A DNA stretch of 64,000 bases. It comes from Lactobacillus huangpiensis. Its GTDB lineage: Bacteria; Bacillota; Bacilli; Lactobacillales; Lactobacillaceae. Under the pieces are notes generated by a model. The model saw only the letters and a list, made by a program, of their open reading frames with translations. It was not told the origin of the DNA and searched no databases. Shown here piece by piece: positions 27,425 to 35,972 of the stretch; within the stretch, counting starts at the first letter, position 1; every line of letters starts with the position of its first letter. A program made the translations under genes and the position numbers. The stretch lies in assembly GCF_019972815.1 (NCBI RefSeq), contig NZ_BPPA01000013.1, positions 1 to 64,000 of the forward strand, in the 5' to 3' direction.

Positions 27425-28852
27425 ATGGCATTTGAAAATTTAAGCGAAAGAATTCAAAAGGCCTTAAAGAATTTAACAGGTAAAGGGAAAATATCAGAAG
27501 ATGACATCAATAGTGCCAGTCGGGAAATTAGACTGGCATTACTGGAAGCTGATGTTAACTTTAAAGTTGTTAAAGATTTTATCAAGAAAATAAAGCAAGA
27601 AGCTCTCGGAAAAGAAGTTCAGGAAAGCCTTAATCCGGGTCAACAAGTCATTAAGATTGTTAACGATGAATTAACCAAGATGATGGGTGAGAGCGCAGTT
27701 TCCCTCAATAAATCTAAACATATTCCTACAATAATAATGATGGTAGGTTTACAAGGTACAGGTAAAACTACTACAGTTGGTAAGTTGGCAAACAGATTAA
27801 TACAAAAAGAAAAAGCAAGACCGTTGCTAATTGCTGGTGATATTTATCGTCCAGCGGCTATTGACCAGTTGCAGCAAATTGGTGACCAGCTAAAAGTTCC
27901 TGTTTATAGTGAAAAAGATCAAAAAGACGTAGCTCAAATAGTACAAGACGGCTTAAGCCAAGCCGATAAAGATAAAAATGATTATGTCATTATTGATACC
28001 GCTGGTCGTTTGGAAATTGATGAGCCTTTGATGGAAGAACTTGAGCGCGTCAAAAAAGTTGCCCAACCGGATAATATTTTGCTGGTAGTAGATGCCATGA
28101 CCGGTCAAGCAGCAACTGATGTTGCAAAGGGCTTTGACGAACGTTTAGACATCACCGGAGTTATTTTGACCAAACTTGATGGTGATACTCGTGGTGGTGC
28201 CGCTTTATCCATTAGAGCAGTAACCGGCAAGCCAATTATTTATACTGGTCAGGGTGAAAAATTAACTGACCTTGAACAATTCTATCCTGATCGTATGGCT
28301 TCTAGAATTCTAGGTATGGGTGATATGCTGACTTTAATTGAAAAAGCTCAGCAGGATTATGATGCCAAAAAAGCTGAAGAAGTTGCTGAAAAAATGAAAG
28401 AAAATACTTTCGATTTCAACGACTTTGTTGATCAGATTGAGCAAGTTGAAAAAATGGGTCCTCTTGATCAGTTGATGAAGATGATTCCAGGAATGGCAAA
28501 TAATCCCCAGCTTAAGAATGTCAACTTCGATAAAAAGCAAATTGTTTATGTGAAAGCAATTATTTCATCAATGACAGAAGAAGAGCGAGAAAATCCAGAG
28601 TTGCTTAATCCTAGTCGCAGAAGAAGAATAGCAGCTGGATCTGGTCGACCGGTAGTTGAAGTCAACAGAATGATTAAGCAATTTAAGCAGGCTCGCGATA
28701 TGATGAGCAAAATTACTAAGGGTAATTTTAAGGGAATGGATAATTTGCCAGGAATGAATTCTCCAATGGGTCGGATGGCCATGAGACATATGGGTAAAAA
28801 ATTTAAGAAAAACAAGAAAAAACGGATGAAAGTTAAAAGATACCATTCATAA
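27425..28852 (+). CDS. ffh: Signal recognition particle protein Ffh
   Basis: The 475-residue protein is Ffh (SRP54), the GTPase that binds signal sequences together with the 4.5S/scRNA and delivers them to FtsY. The NG domain has P-loop GLQGTGKT (108-115), DIYRPAA, DTAGR and TKLDGDTRGG. The methionine-rich M domain follows from about residue 300, with the RNA-binding SRRRRIAAGSG. The tail is Gly/Met/Lys-rich. GGGGAGAG precedes the ATG. The scRNA gene is not in this window. Confidence 0.97.
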   Translation: MAFENLSERIQKALKNLTGKGKISEDDINSASREIRLALLEADVNFKVVKDFIKKIKQEALGKEVQESLNPGQQVIKIVNDELTKMMGESAVSLNKSKHIPTIIMMVGLQGTGKTTTVGKLANRLIQKEKARPLLIAGDIYRPAAIDQLQQIGDQLKVPVYSEKDQKDVAQIVQDGLSQADKDKNDYVIIDTAGRLEIDEPLMEELERVKKVAQPDNILLVVDAMTGQAATDVAKGFDERLDITGVILTKLDGDTRGGAALSIRAVTGKPIIYTGQGEKLTDLEQFYPDRMASRILGMGDMLTLIEKAQQDYDAKKAEEVAEKMKENTFDFNDFVDQIEQVEKMGPLDQLMKMIPGMANNPQLKNVNFDKKQIVYVKAIISSMTEEERENPELLNPSRRRRIAAGSGRPVVEVNRMIKQFKQARDMMSKITKGNFKGMDNLPGMNSPMGRMAMRHMGKKFKKNKKKRMKVKRYHS

Positions 28853-28876
28853 AAATCACCTGTTAAGTAAAAACAC

Positions 28877-28905
28877 TTTACACCCTTTAAAAAAAATGCT
28901 ATATT
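28877..28905 (+). promoter_or_regulatory. rpsP promoter
   Basis: TTTACA (28877-28882), a 17-base spacer and TATATT (28900-28905), with TGC before the -10 box. This is a strong ribosomal-protein promoter about 30 bases before rpsP. Confidence 0.8.
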
Positions 28906-28937
28906 ATTGTACGTAACTTTTAGGAGGAAATTAATTT

Positions 28938-29210
28938 ATGTCAGTAAAAATTCGTTTGCGCCGTATGGGTGCTAAAAGAAAGCCATTTTATAGAATCGTT
29001 GTAGCTGATTCTAGAATGCCGCGCGATGGTCGTTTTATTGAAGAAGTCGGTTACTATAATCCAGTTTCAGTTCCTAAGGAGTTGAAATTAGACGAAGATA
29101 AGATTTTTGAATGGTTGCAAAAGGGTGCTCAACCTTCAGATACTGTGCGATCACTACTTTCTGGTGCAGGCTTAATGAAGAAACTGCATGATTCAAAATT
29201 TAATAAATAG
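28938..29210 (+). CDS. rpsP: 30S ribosomal protein S16
   Basis: The 90-residue protein is ribosomal protein S16. The start [24 protein letters not shown] and the later [14 protein letters not shown] are diagnostic. A TAGGAGG ribosome site precedes the ATG. It follows ffh, and rimM and trmD come after, the usual Firmicutes order. A hairpin terminator lies between rpsP and rimM, which would raise S16 output relative to the two RNA-modifying proteins. Confidence 0.98.
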   Translation: MSVKIRLRRMGAKRKPFYRIVVADSRMPRDGRFIEEVGYYNPVSVPKELKLDEDKIFEWLQKGAQPSDTVRSLLSGAGLMKKLHDSKFNK

Positions 29211-29223
29211 TGAATCGTTAGTT

Positions 29224-29258
29224 AAAAGTTTGAAGTTAACTGCTTCAAGCTTTTTTCT
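29224..29258 (+). terminator. Partial terminator between rpsP and rimM
   Basis: AAAAGTTTGAAG (29224-29235) pairs with CTTCAAGCTTTTTT (29243-29256), with one G-U pair. It sits 17 bases before rimM, and no clear promoter was seen between them, so it may act as an attenuator that sets the rpsP:rimM ratio. Confidence 0.7.
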
Positions 29259-29274
29259 TTGACTAGGAGAAACT

Positions 29275-29790
29275 ATGCAATTTTATGATGTTGCGCGAAT
29301 ACTATCTACCCATGGTCTTAAAGGAGAAGTAAAAGTTGCTTTAATTACGGATTTTCCGGAAAAACGCTTTGCTGCAAAGCAAGAATTGGCTTTAAAAGCT
29401 AATCAACAAAAAAAGTTGACGGTTAAAACCAGCAGGCCTTTTAAACAGTTCTGGCTGGTTCAATTTAATGAAATCACTGATATTGATAGTGCTAAGAAAT
29501 TAGTCGGCGAAACTTTAGTTGTTAGCGAGCAAAATCAGCATGAACTTCCAGATGGCGCATATTATTATCGCGATATTCTAGGCTGTAAAGTGATAGATAA
29601 TCATTCTGGGGTTAAGCTGGGTCAAATAACTGGTATCGAAACTCCTGGTGCGAACGATGTCTGGGAAATTACCGAAGAAAACGGCAATGAATATTTAATT
29701 CCCTATATAGATCAAGTTGTTAAAAAAATAGATGTTGAACATAAAAAAGTTTTTGTAGAACTCTTGGAAGGGTTACGCAATGAAGATTAA
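29275..29790 (+). CDS. rimM: 16S rRNA processing protein RimM
   Basis: The 171-residue protein is RimM, which binds S19 and helps mature the head of the 30S subunit. The N-terminal barrel opens with [18 protein letters not shown], a family signature. The C-terminal PRC barrel holds [29 protein letters not shown] precedes the ATG. Its last 11 bases overlap the trmD start, indicating translational coupling. Length is normal. Confidence 0.96.
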   Translation: MQFYDVARILSTHGLKGEVKVALITDFPEKRFAAKQELALKANQQKKLTVKTSRPFKQFWLVQFNEITDIDSAKKLVGETLVVSEQNQHELPDGAYYYRDILGCKVIDNHSGVKLGQITGIETPGANDVWEITEENGNEYLIPYIDQVVKKIDVEHKKVFVELLEGLRNED

Positions 29791-30505
29791 CGTATTGACG
29801 CTTTTTCCCGATATGTTTACACCATTGACAACTTCAATGCTTGGAAGAGGTCTTGAAGATGGCAGATGGCAACTCAATTTAGTCAATTTTCGTGATTTTA
29901 CCACGGATATTCATCATCACGTTGATGACAGTCCTTATGGTGGCGGAGCAGGCATGGTCTTGCAAATTATGCCGATCAAAAAAGCACTTGATTCGATCGC
30001 AAATAAGGGCAAAGTAATTATTACTGCACCACAAGGCAAAACTTTTAATCAAAAAATAGCACAAGAATGGTCTAAAGAAGAGAACCTTACATTTGTTTGT
30101 GGTCATTATGAAGGCTTTGATCAGCGCATCTATGATTTGGCAGATGAAACAGTTTCAATTGGTGATTATGTCTTAACTGGTGGTGAATTACCTGCAATGA
30201 GTATGATTGATGCTACTGTTAGATTGATTCCGGGTGTTTTGGGAAATATTGCCTCACCAGTAGAGGAGAGTTTCACTCGTGGTTTGCTGGAATATCCACA
30301 ATATACCAGACCGGAAGATTTTGAAGGAAAGAAAGTACCTGAAGTATTAACATCTGGAAATCACCAAAAGATTGATGAGTGGCGTCATAAGGAAGCTTTG
30401 CGGGCAACCTACTTGTACAGACCGGATTTACTTGAAAATTATAATTTAAGTAAAGAAGAAAAGAGAATGTTGACGGAAATAGAGCAGGAAAAAGATCAAA
30501 CTTGA
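29780..30505 (+). CDS. trmD: tRNA (guanine-37-N1)-methyltransferase TrmD
   Basis: The 241-residue SPOUT-class enzyme methylates G37 next to the anticodon using S-adenosylmethionine, which prevents frameshifting. Signatures include [23 protein letters not shown] and the knot segment [15 protein letters not shown]. The ATG lies within the end of rimM behind GGAAGGG. The next gene, rplS, has its own promoter overlapping the trmD stop codon. Confidence 0.97.
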   Translation: MKINVLTLFPDMFTPLTTSMLGRGLEDGRWQLNLVNFRDFTTDIHHHVDDSPYGGGAGMVLQIMPIKKALDSIANKGKVIITAPQGKTFNQKIAQEWSKEENLTFVCGHYEGFDQRIYDLADETVSIGDYVLTGGELPAMSMIDATVRLIPGVLGNIASPVEESFTRGLLEYPQYTRPEDFEGKKVPEVLTSGNHQKIDEWRHKEALRATYLYRPDLLENYNLSKEEKRMLTEIEQEKDQT

Positions 30506-30530
30506 TTTTAATTACTATTTTTGCTAATAT
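30502..30530 (+). promoter_or_regulatory. rplS promoter
   Basis: TTGATT (30502-30507), a 17-base spacer and TAATAT (30525-30530), with TGC before the -10 box. The -35 element covers the trmD stop codon. The predicted leader is about 85 bases. Confidence 0.75.
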
Positions 30531-30544
30531 AATTCAGGTGTAAT

Positions 30545-30610
30545 TTATTTTTGCACTAATAGTTAGGGGTGTTCCGCTGACGTGAATGACGTGAATGAAT
30601 GCCGGAGAAG
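30545..30610 (+). ncRNA. Candidate L19 leader RNA
   Basis: The leader between the rplS promoter and start carries TTCCGCTG and, after a tandem GACGTGAAT repeat (30579-30587, 30588-30596), GAATGCCGGAG. UCCG can pair with CGGA. The arrangement recalls the ribosomal protein L19 leader described in Firmicutes, recognised here by eye only. It may mediate feedback by L19. Confidence 0.45.
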
Positions 30611-30622
30611 GAGAAAATAAAA

Positions 30623-30970
30623 ATGGATCCATTAATTCAAGAATTAACTAAAGAACAATTACGTGACGATATTCCTGACTTCCGTGCAGGAGACACAGTT
30701 CGTGTCCACGTGCGTGTTGTTGAAGGTTCACATGAACGTATTCAGATGTTTGAAGGCGTTGTTATTAAGCGTAAGGGCACTGGAATTGGTGCCAGCTATA
30801 CTGTACGTAAGATGGCATCTGGTGTTGGTGTTGAACGTACTTTTCCAGTAAACGATCCACGTGTTGCCAAGGTTGAAGTATTACGTCACGGGCGTGTACG
30901 TCGTGCTAAACTTTACTACTTACGTGATCGTCACGGCAAGTCTGCTAGAATTGCAGAAAAGCGTCGTTAA
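30623..30970 (+). CDS. rplS: 50S ribosomal protein L19
   Basis: The 115-residue protein is ribosomal protein L19, located at the subunit interface. [17 protein letters not shown] and [14 protein letters not shown] are diagnostic. The ATG at 30623 is preferred to an upstream in-frame start at 30599 because GAAGGAG precedes it and the length matches the family. Transcription is probably independent of trmD, with a structured leader. A terminator follows. Confidence 0.97.
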   Translation: MDPLIQELTKEQLRDDIPDFRAGDTVRVHVRVVEGSHERIQMFEGVVIKRKGTGIGASYTVRKMASGVGVERTFPVNDPRVAKVEVLRHGRVRRAKLYYLRDRHGKSARIAEKRR

Positions 30971-30984
30971 ATTAACGCTTAAGT

Positions 30985-31025
30985 AAAGGAGAATCATTCC
31001 GTAAAGGGATGATTCTCTTTTTTGT
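30985..31025 (+). terminator. Terminator after rplS
   Basis: GAGAATCAT (30989-30997) pairs with ATGATTCTC (31009-31017), followed by seven or more T. Confidence 0.85.
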
Positions 31026-31072
31026 TTATGTTAAAATCTTCAGCAAAATATTTTTTATAGAGGAAGAGGATT

Positions 31073-31837
31073 ATGATTGAACCATTTTTATTAAATTTTG
31101 ATACTAGTCCAAAAGCAGTTTTAGAACCAGATCACGAACAAGAAATTAATAACTTTCATTTTCACACTAAGCTGCTGTTTGCATTCTTAACTCCTGCTGT
31201 AATCAGTGATTTTTTGGCTCGTTATCCTCATAAAAAGTTAGGGTTCTTTGACTGTTTTGAAGGAGAAACCCATATTTATGAGGTTGATTTAGACGGACAA
31301 AAAATTACTTTTTGTCAGGCAAAGATAGGAGCTGCAGCTGCTGTAGAGCTATTAGATTGGTTAATAAGCTATGGTGTTAAACAAATTTTAGCAATAGGAT
31401 CAGCAGGCTGCTTAGTTGATTTGCCAGAGAACTATTTTCTAGTGCCTACAAAAGCTATTAGAGACGAGGGCACATCCTTTCATTATATGAAACCAGGAAC
31501 GTATATTGACTTAAAGTCAGAGTTTTTAACTAAGACCAAAAAATTGCTGAAAGAAGAAGGTCTTAAGGTTGAAGAAGTAACTACCTGGACCACTGATGGC
31601 TTCTTTAGGGAAACTGTCAAGAAAGTAAAGCAGGCTAAAGAGTTGGGAGCCTCTTGTGTAGAGATGGAATGTGCAGCAATGGCTGCGTGTGCACAATTTA
31701 GAGAGGCAGATTTTGCACAAATATTATTCACGGCAGATTCTCTTAAAGACATAGAAAAGCATGATGACAGAGGCTGGGGCAGGGATGCTCATGAGACTGC
31801 TATCAATTTGGCAGCAAATATCATTAGGTTAATTTAA
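31073..31837 (+). CDS. Nucleoside phosphorylase (PNP/UDP family)
   Basis: The 254-residue protein belongs to the PNP_UDP_1 nucleoside phosphorylase family, which splits nucleosides with phosphate into base and ribose-1-phosphate. GVKQILAIGSAGCL is the phosphate/nucleoside-binding loop. VEMECAAMAACAQF is the ribose-binding Met-Glu motif of the family. The protein is slightly longer at the N-terminus than classical uridine phosphorylases. GAGGAAGAGG precedes the ATG. The gene stands alone between the rplS terminator and a gene-poor stretch. Purine versus pyrimidine preference cannot be decided here. Confidence 0.85.
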   Translation: MIEPFLLNFDTSPKAVLEPDHEQEINNFHFHTKLLFAFLTPAVISDFLARYPHKKLGFFDCFEGETHIYEVDLDGQKITFCQAKIGAAAAVELLDWLISYGVKQILAIGSAGCLVDLPENYFLVPTKAIRDEGTSFHYMKPGTYIDLKSEFLTKTKKLLKEEGLKVEEVTTWTTDGFFRETVKKVKQAKELGASCVEMECAAMAACAQFREADFAQILFTADSLKDIEKHDDRGWGRDAHETAINLAANIIRLI

Positions 31838-32062
31838 CAAACTTTGTGAAAAAAGATTGCCGTGGAACCAAAGTGAAACAGCGATAATATTCACAAGCAA
31901 ATAACATAAAAGCTTTAGAAACAGCATTTTTAAGTATAATATCAATATAAAGATTGTGAATTGATTTAAAGCATTAGTTGTGGAAAGTCAATTTCTTGCC
32001 ATTATGACAGTATTTTGAGACGTTACGCTTGACTGCTAACAGGAAGTTTTCAAGATAAATAT

Positions 32063-32362
32063 CTAAAAATACTTAAAGTTCAAGCAAATCAAAATAATAG
32101 TCAAAATTAGTCTAATAAACCAGTGAGACCAAGTGATTTGTCCGTATAGAAAAATTCCATTTGCTAGAGCGGTAAGTAAGACTGCTACTAGAAATATAGT
32201 AGTTAAAAGGGGTTTTTTTAGAAAACTTCCGGCAATAATGCCTAATGCGGACAAGACGTTGATCATGATTAGCCAAATTGGCAAACTAGTAAAAGATGAA
32301 AAACTGGCGCTAATCATGAGAACACCATATATAATAGTTAAAGAGGTTGTTAGATATGACAT
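32063..32362 (-). CDS. Small integral membrane protein, unknown function
   Basis: The 99-residue protein has four likely membrane helices (residues about 5-25, 28-46, 52-73 and 78-96) and little else. It ends in NFKYF. I do not recognise a family. It is probably real: a perfect AGGAGG lies 7 bases before the ATG. It is also divergent from a MerR-type regulator, with a shared control region of 60 bases that holds a MerR-like promoter facing this gene. It is a likely target of that regulator. Confidence 0.75.
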   Translation of the reverse strand: MSYLTTSLTIIYGVLMISASFSSFTSLPIWLIMINVLSALGIIAGSFLKKPLLTTIFLVAVLLTALANGIFLYGQITWSHWFIRLILTIILICLNFKYF

Positions 32363-32381
32363 TTTTATACCTCCTGCTAAA

Positions 32382-32412
32382 ATTTAATCATCTGGGGTCG
32401 ACCCTACGTCAA
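32382..32412 (-). promoter_or_regulatory. MerR-type promoter and operator for the small membrane protein
   Basis: On the minus strand TTGACG (32407-32412) and TTAAAT (32382-32387) are separated by 19 bases, the overlong spacer typical of MerR-activated promoters. The spacer contains a perfect palindrome, GGGTCGACCC (32395-32404). The divergent gene encodes a MerR-family protein. Confidence 0.7.
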
Positions 32413-32422
32413 GGAGATAATT

Positions 32423-32782
32423 ATGTATTTGAAAGAATTTATTCAAAAGGAAAATACTACACGTGATACAGTTAGACATTATATCTACTTAAACTTATTA
32501 AATCCTGGTCGTAAGGGAAGAAACTATTGGTTTACTGAAAACGAAACTGATATTTTTGAAACAATTAAAGAGTTCCAAGACTTAGGTTTTTCGCTTCAAG
32601 AAATAAAGGACATAAAAAAACTACACGATGAATCGTGTAGTACTGAAAAGCAGCGTAAACAAAACTTAAAGTTAATTACGGATAAAATCGCCGTTATATC
32701 TGCAAGAATAAACAAATTAAAAATGCAGAAAAAAGTATTGGCAGAAGTAAAAGAAACTCTGCAGAAAAAAAAGCATTATTGA
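32423..32782 (+). CDS. MerR-family transcriptional regulator
   Basis: The 119-residue protein has an N-terminal winged helix typical of MerR proteins (TTRDTVRHYIYLNLLNPGRKGRNYWFTENE), followed by LGFSLQEIKDI and a C-terminal dimerisation coiled coil rich in lysine. Its effector is unknown. The single Cys (in DESCSTEK) leaves metal sensing unproven. AAGGAG lies 6 bases before the ATG. The -35 box of the opposing promoter is only 11 bases from this start, so the protein could also repress itself. The likely target is the divergent membrane protein. Confidence 0.88.
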   Translation: MYLKEFIQKENTTRDTVRHYIYLNLLNPGRKGRNYWFTENETDIFETIKEFQDLGFSLQEIKDIKKLHDESCSTEKQRKQNLKLITDKIAVISARINKLKMQKKVLAEVKETLQKKKHY

Positions 32783-32835
32783 AACTCGCAAAAAATAATT
32801 TTTATTTATTCCAATAATGCTATAAAGCTCTTTTG

Positions 32836-33459
32836 TTAAATAATAGTGTTACGGTATAGTCCAACTACTTTACCTAAAATGTGGACGCTTGACAATATGA
32901 TCGGTGCCATCGTATCATTTTCAGGCTGTAAACGATAGTGACCTTTTTCCTTGTAAAATCGTTTTACAGTTGCTTCATTTTCATCTGTCATTGCTACTAC
33001 AATTTCACCGTTAATAGCTGAAGATTGTTTGCGGACAATTACATTATCTCCGTTTAAAATACCAGCATTAATCATACTTTCTCCATGTACTCTCAACATA
33101 AAGAGATCCCCAGCATCGTTTGCTAAATCAGGAGGCAAAGGAAAATAGTCTTCTATGTCTTCAACAGCTAAAATAGGTTGACCAGCAGTCACGTCACCAA
33201 CAACTGGAATTTCTTTTGGTTGAACGCCAATTGCTTTTTTTCCTTCATCGGTTATTTCTAATGCTCTTGGTTTTGTAGCATCCTTTATTATTAAGCCCTT
33301 GTTTTCAAGCCTTGATAAATGGCCGTGTACAGTAGAAGTGGAAGATAAATCTACAGCATGACATATTTCACGCACAGTTGGAGGAAAGCCCCTGTCTTCA
33401 ACCGTTTCATATATATAGCGTAAAATTTGCAACTGCTTGTTGTTTTGTTTTGTAGTCAT
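32836..33459 (-). CDS. lexA: SOS repressor LexA
   Basis: The 207-residue protein is LexA, the SOS repressor that self-cleaves when RecA is activated. A winged-helix DNA-binding domain (residues 1-70) precedes the cleavage site Ala92-Gly93 in VTAGQP. The catalytic dyad is Ser128 in HGESMI and Lys166 in TVKRFY. All key residues are intact. It is divergent from a DUF896 gene, and a LexA-box-like sequence lies between them at 33524-33537. This echoes the lexA/yneA-ynzC arrangement of Bacillus. Confidence 0.97.
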   Translation of the reverse strand: MTTKQNNKQLQILRYIYETVEDRGFPPTVREICHAVDLSSTSTVHGHLSRLENKGLIIKDATKPRALEITDEGKKAIGVQPKEIPVVGDVTAGQPILAVEDIEDYFPLPPDLANDAGDLFMLRVHGESMINAGILNGDNVIVRKQSSAINGEIVVAMTDENEATVKRFYKEKGHYRLQPENDTMAPIILSSVHILGKVVGLYRNTII

Positions 33460-33512
33460 AATTATCTCCAGTTTTATAAACTTCTTTAATACTTTTAATT
33501 CTAGCAGATAAT

Positions 33513-33537
33513 TTGGTATAGTACAAACAAGCGTTCT
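33513..33537 (+). promoter_or_regulatory. Extended -10 promoter of the DUF896 gene with overlapping LexA box
   Basis: TGG plus TATAGT (33517-33522) forms an extended -10 promoter towards the DUF896 gene. Directly behind it CAAACAAGCGTTCT (33524-33537) matches the Gram-positive LexA box CGAAC-N4-GTTCG except for two positions. Binding there would block both this promoter and transcription of lexA. Confidence 0.6.
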
Positions 33538-33600
33538 GAAAATTTTAAACTTTTTTTATTACAGATAATAATGTAGACTTTTTTAAGAGAGGTGCTAAAA

Positions 33601-33849
33601 ATGAATGAAGATCTTGAGAAAAAACTAATAAATCGGATAAATGAACTTTATCACAAAAAGGAATCTGTTGGACTGACAGAAGACGAGGAAATAGAACGAA
33701 AGAAATTACATCAGGAATTTATTAAGAACTTTAGAGCAGGCTTTAAACAAGATGTAGAGAATTTAGTGATAATTGATAAAAATGGCAAAGAAATTACTTC
33801 TGAAAAAGCGAAAAAAGCTCAAAGAAAAAAAGGTTTAAGAAAAGATTAA
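33601..33849 (+). CDS. DUF896 family protein (YnzC-like)
   Basis: The 82-residue highly charged helical protein belongs to DUF896, known from B. subtilis YnzC. It opens MNEDLEKKLINRINELYHKK with the conserved LTEDEEIERKKLHQEFIKNFR. The molecular function is unknown. ATG at 33601 is chosen because GAGAGGTG precedes it. It is divergent from lexA with a shared LexA box, so induction by DNA damage is likely by inference. In Bacillus the cell-division inhibitor gene yneA lies between lexA and ynzC; no such gene is present here. Confidence 0.88.
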   Translation: MNEDLEKKLINRINELYHKKESVGLTEDEEIERKKLHQEFIKNFRAGFKQDVENLVIIDKNGKEITSEKAKKAQRKKGLRKD

Positions 33850-33918
33850 CTTTGATCTTTAATTTTACTGTATTTTTAGGTAAGATATACCTATTGGACA
33901 AATTGAGGTGATTATTTT

Positions 33919-34134
33919 ATGAACTTAGGATTAGCGATTTTTCTGATTGTTATAGCATTAATATTAGGACTTGTAGGAGGCTTTTATGGTGCCAGAGCAT
34001 ATATGAAAAAATATTTTAAGGATAATCCGCCAATCAGTGAAGATATGATTGTTGCCATGATGTCTCAAATGGGCCAAAAGCCTTCAGCTAAGAAGGTAAA
34101 CCAAGTGATGAACATGATGAAGCACCAAAAATAA
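33919..34134 (+). CDS. YneF family membrane protein (UPF0154)
   Basis: The 71-residue protein has one N-terminal membrane helix ([25 protein letters not shown]) and a short cytoplasmic tail with the conserved [27 protein letters not shown]. This is the YneF/UPF0154 family of unknown function. GAGGTG precedes the ATG. Proximity to the DUF896 gene and lexA repeats the order seen in other Firmicutes. Confidence 0.92.
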   Translation: MNLGLAIFLIVIALILGLVGGFYGARAYMKKYFKDNPPISEDMIVAMMSQMGQKPSAKKVNQVMNMMKHQK

Positions 34135-34157
34135 CAACTTACTAGATTGAAATAGTG

Positions 34158-34186
34158 TGGCGGAGAATAAACTCTCCGCTTTTTTA
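34158..34186 (+). terminator. Terminator directly before the ABC exporter genes
   Basis: GCGGAGA (34160-34166) pairs with TCTCCGC (34173-34179), followed by six T. It ends yneF but lies only 20 bases before the next start codon, so it may also act as an attenuator for the ABC genes. Confidence 0.8.
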
Positions 34187-34205
34187 CTGAATTTTTAGGT
34201 GAATA

Positions 34206-35972
34206 ATGGGTATATTTTTTAAATTAGGTTGGTTTTTTAAAAAAGAAAAAAAGCGTTACCTAATTGGTATTACGTTTTTGGCACTTACTTCAGTTGTGAA
34301 CTTGGTGCCACCGAGAATCTTAGGTCTAATGGCTGATCAATTAGATGAAGGACATATTAGTTGGCAAGAATATGGTCTTCTAATTTTGGCAATTGTTTTA
34401 GCAGCCCTGCTGCTATATGGCTTCCGCTATTTTTGGCGTAGTCAGATTTGGGGTGGCGCAGCAGAACTGGAACTACAGTTAAGATCGAAATTATTCCGTC
34501 ATTTCATGGCTATGGATCGCACTTTTTACCAGCGTCACAGAACAGGTGACTTGATGGCTCACGCTACAAATGATGTTTCGGCTGTTCAAGAAGTTGCGGG
34601 TGAAGGTGTCTTAACACTCGTAGACTCACTCATAATGAGTGTATCTACCATGGTGGCCATGATTGCTTTTGTTGATTGGCGTTTAACACTTGTGGCTCTT
34701 TTGCCGTTACCATTTTTGGCTTGGGGAGCATGGAAATTAGGAGACAGGCTACATGATGCATTTGATAAGTCTCAGGCAGCTTTTTCCAGGTTAAACAATA
34801 AAACTCAGGAATCAGTTTCAGGTATTAAGGTTTTGAAAACATTTGGTCAGGGTAAAGAAGATACTGCTGCTTTTGACCAAATGATAGATGACACTATTAA
34901 AATCAATAAAAAAGTTTTTAAATGGGACTCTATGTTTGATCCTTTAGGCACATTGCTTATTGGTTTGACATATACAATAACTATTATTTACGGTGGGATG
35001 CTTGTTTTTAACAAAGCACTCACTATTGGCCAGTTAGTTTCATTTATTGCATACATTGGTAATATGGTCTGGCCTATGTTTGCCATCGGATATCTTTTTA
35101 ATATTTTAGAGCGTGGAAGCGCAAGTTACGATCGTATTGAAAAGCTGCTGGAAGAAAAGTCTGAAATTACGGATAAATATGCTGACCAAAAATTATCTGC
35201 CAAAGATATAGCGGGCGATCTTATTTATCATGTTAAATATTTTGCATATCCAGATGAACCGAAAGTTCAAGTACTGAATAATATCGACTTTACGTTAAAA
35301 ACAGGTCAAACTCTGGGTCTTGTGGGTAAAGTAGGAGCTGGTAAAACTACTATAATACAGCTTTTACTTAGGGAATTTGATAAGTATGATGGTCACATTA
35401 CGTTAAATGGACATGATATCAGAGAGATTCCGCTTAATGTTTTATTACGCCAAATATCATATGTACCTCAAGACAATTACCTATTTTCAACCAGTATCCA
35501 AAAGAATATCGCTTTTTCAAAAGCAGACAGTAATGAAAGTGCTATTGTTTCTGCAGCAAAGAAAAGTGATCTGCACAATGATATTTTACAGATGCCAGGT
35601 GGTTACAATACTTTGGTGGGTGAAAATGGCGTTTCACTTTCCGGAGGACAAAAACAACGTATGTCTATTGCCAGAGCGCTACTTAAACAAAGCCAAATCT
35701 TAGTTTTAGATGATGCATTGTCAGCAGTAGATGCCAGGACTGAAATGGCTATTTTACGCTCTCTAAGAAAGGAACGTAAAGGAAAAACAACATTAATTGC
35801 TACGCATAGACTTACATCGGTAATGAATGCTGATTTAATTTTAGTCCTAAAAAATGGTCGGATTGTTGAACGAGGAACTCATGACCAGTTGCTGAAGTTA
35901 AATGGTTGGTATGCTGATATGTGGCAAAGACAAGAATTAGAAGACAAGGTAGGTGACTCCAATGGACGATGA
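34206..35972 (+). CDS. Heterodimeric ABC exporter, subunit with degenerate ATPase site
   Basis: This 588-residue half-transporter has six membrane segments (residues about 15-310) and a C-terminal ATPase domain. Walker A is GKVGAGKT and the signature LSGGQKQR. Walker B reads LVLDDALSAVD, with Asp in place of the catalytic Glu. This marks the degenerate-site partner of heterodimeric exporters such as LmrC or BmrC. It is followed by its partner with an 11-base overlap. Substrates are probably drugs or lipophilic compounds by family, but that is inference. The start is only 20 bases past a terminator. Confidence 0.92.
   Translation: MGIFFKLGWFFKKEKKRYLIGITFLALTSVVNLVPPRILGLMADQLDEGHISWQEYGLLILAIVLAALLLYGFRYFWRSQIWGGAAELELQLRSKLFRHFMAMDRTFYQRHRTGDLMAHATNDVSAVQEVAGEGVLTLVDSLIMSVSTMVAMIAFVDWRLTLVALLPLPFLAWGAWKLGDRLHDAFDKSQAAFSRLNNKTQESVSGIKVLKTFGQGKEDTAAFDQMIDDTIKINKKVFKWDSMFDPLGTLLIGLTYTITIIYGGMLVFNKALTIGQLVSFIAYIGNMVWPMFAIGYLFNILERGSASYDRIEKLLEEKSEITDKYADQKLSAKDIAGDLIYHVKYFAYPDEPKVQVLNNIDFTLKTGQTLGLVGKVGAGKTTIIQLLLREFDKYDGHITLNGHDIREIPLNVLLRQISYVPQDNYLFSTSIQKNIAFSKADSNESAIVSAAKKSDLHNDILQMPGGYNTLVGENGVSLSGGQKQRMSIARALLKQSQILVLDDALSAVDARTEMAILRSLRKERKGKTTLIATHRLTSVMNADLILVLKNGRIVERGTHDQLLKLNGWYADMWQRQELEDKVGDSNGR

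Noticed and set aside
31838-32062. 225-base stretch after the nucleoside phosphorylase
   Set aside because: Searched for small genes, terminators and RNA motifs; nothing with a start signal or convincing stem was found.
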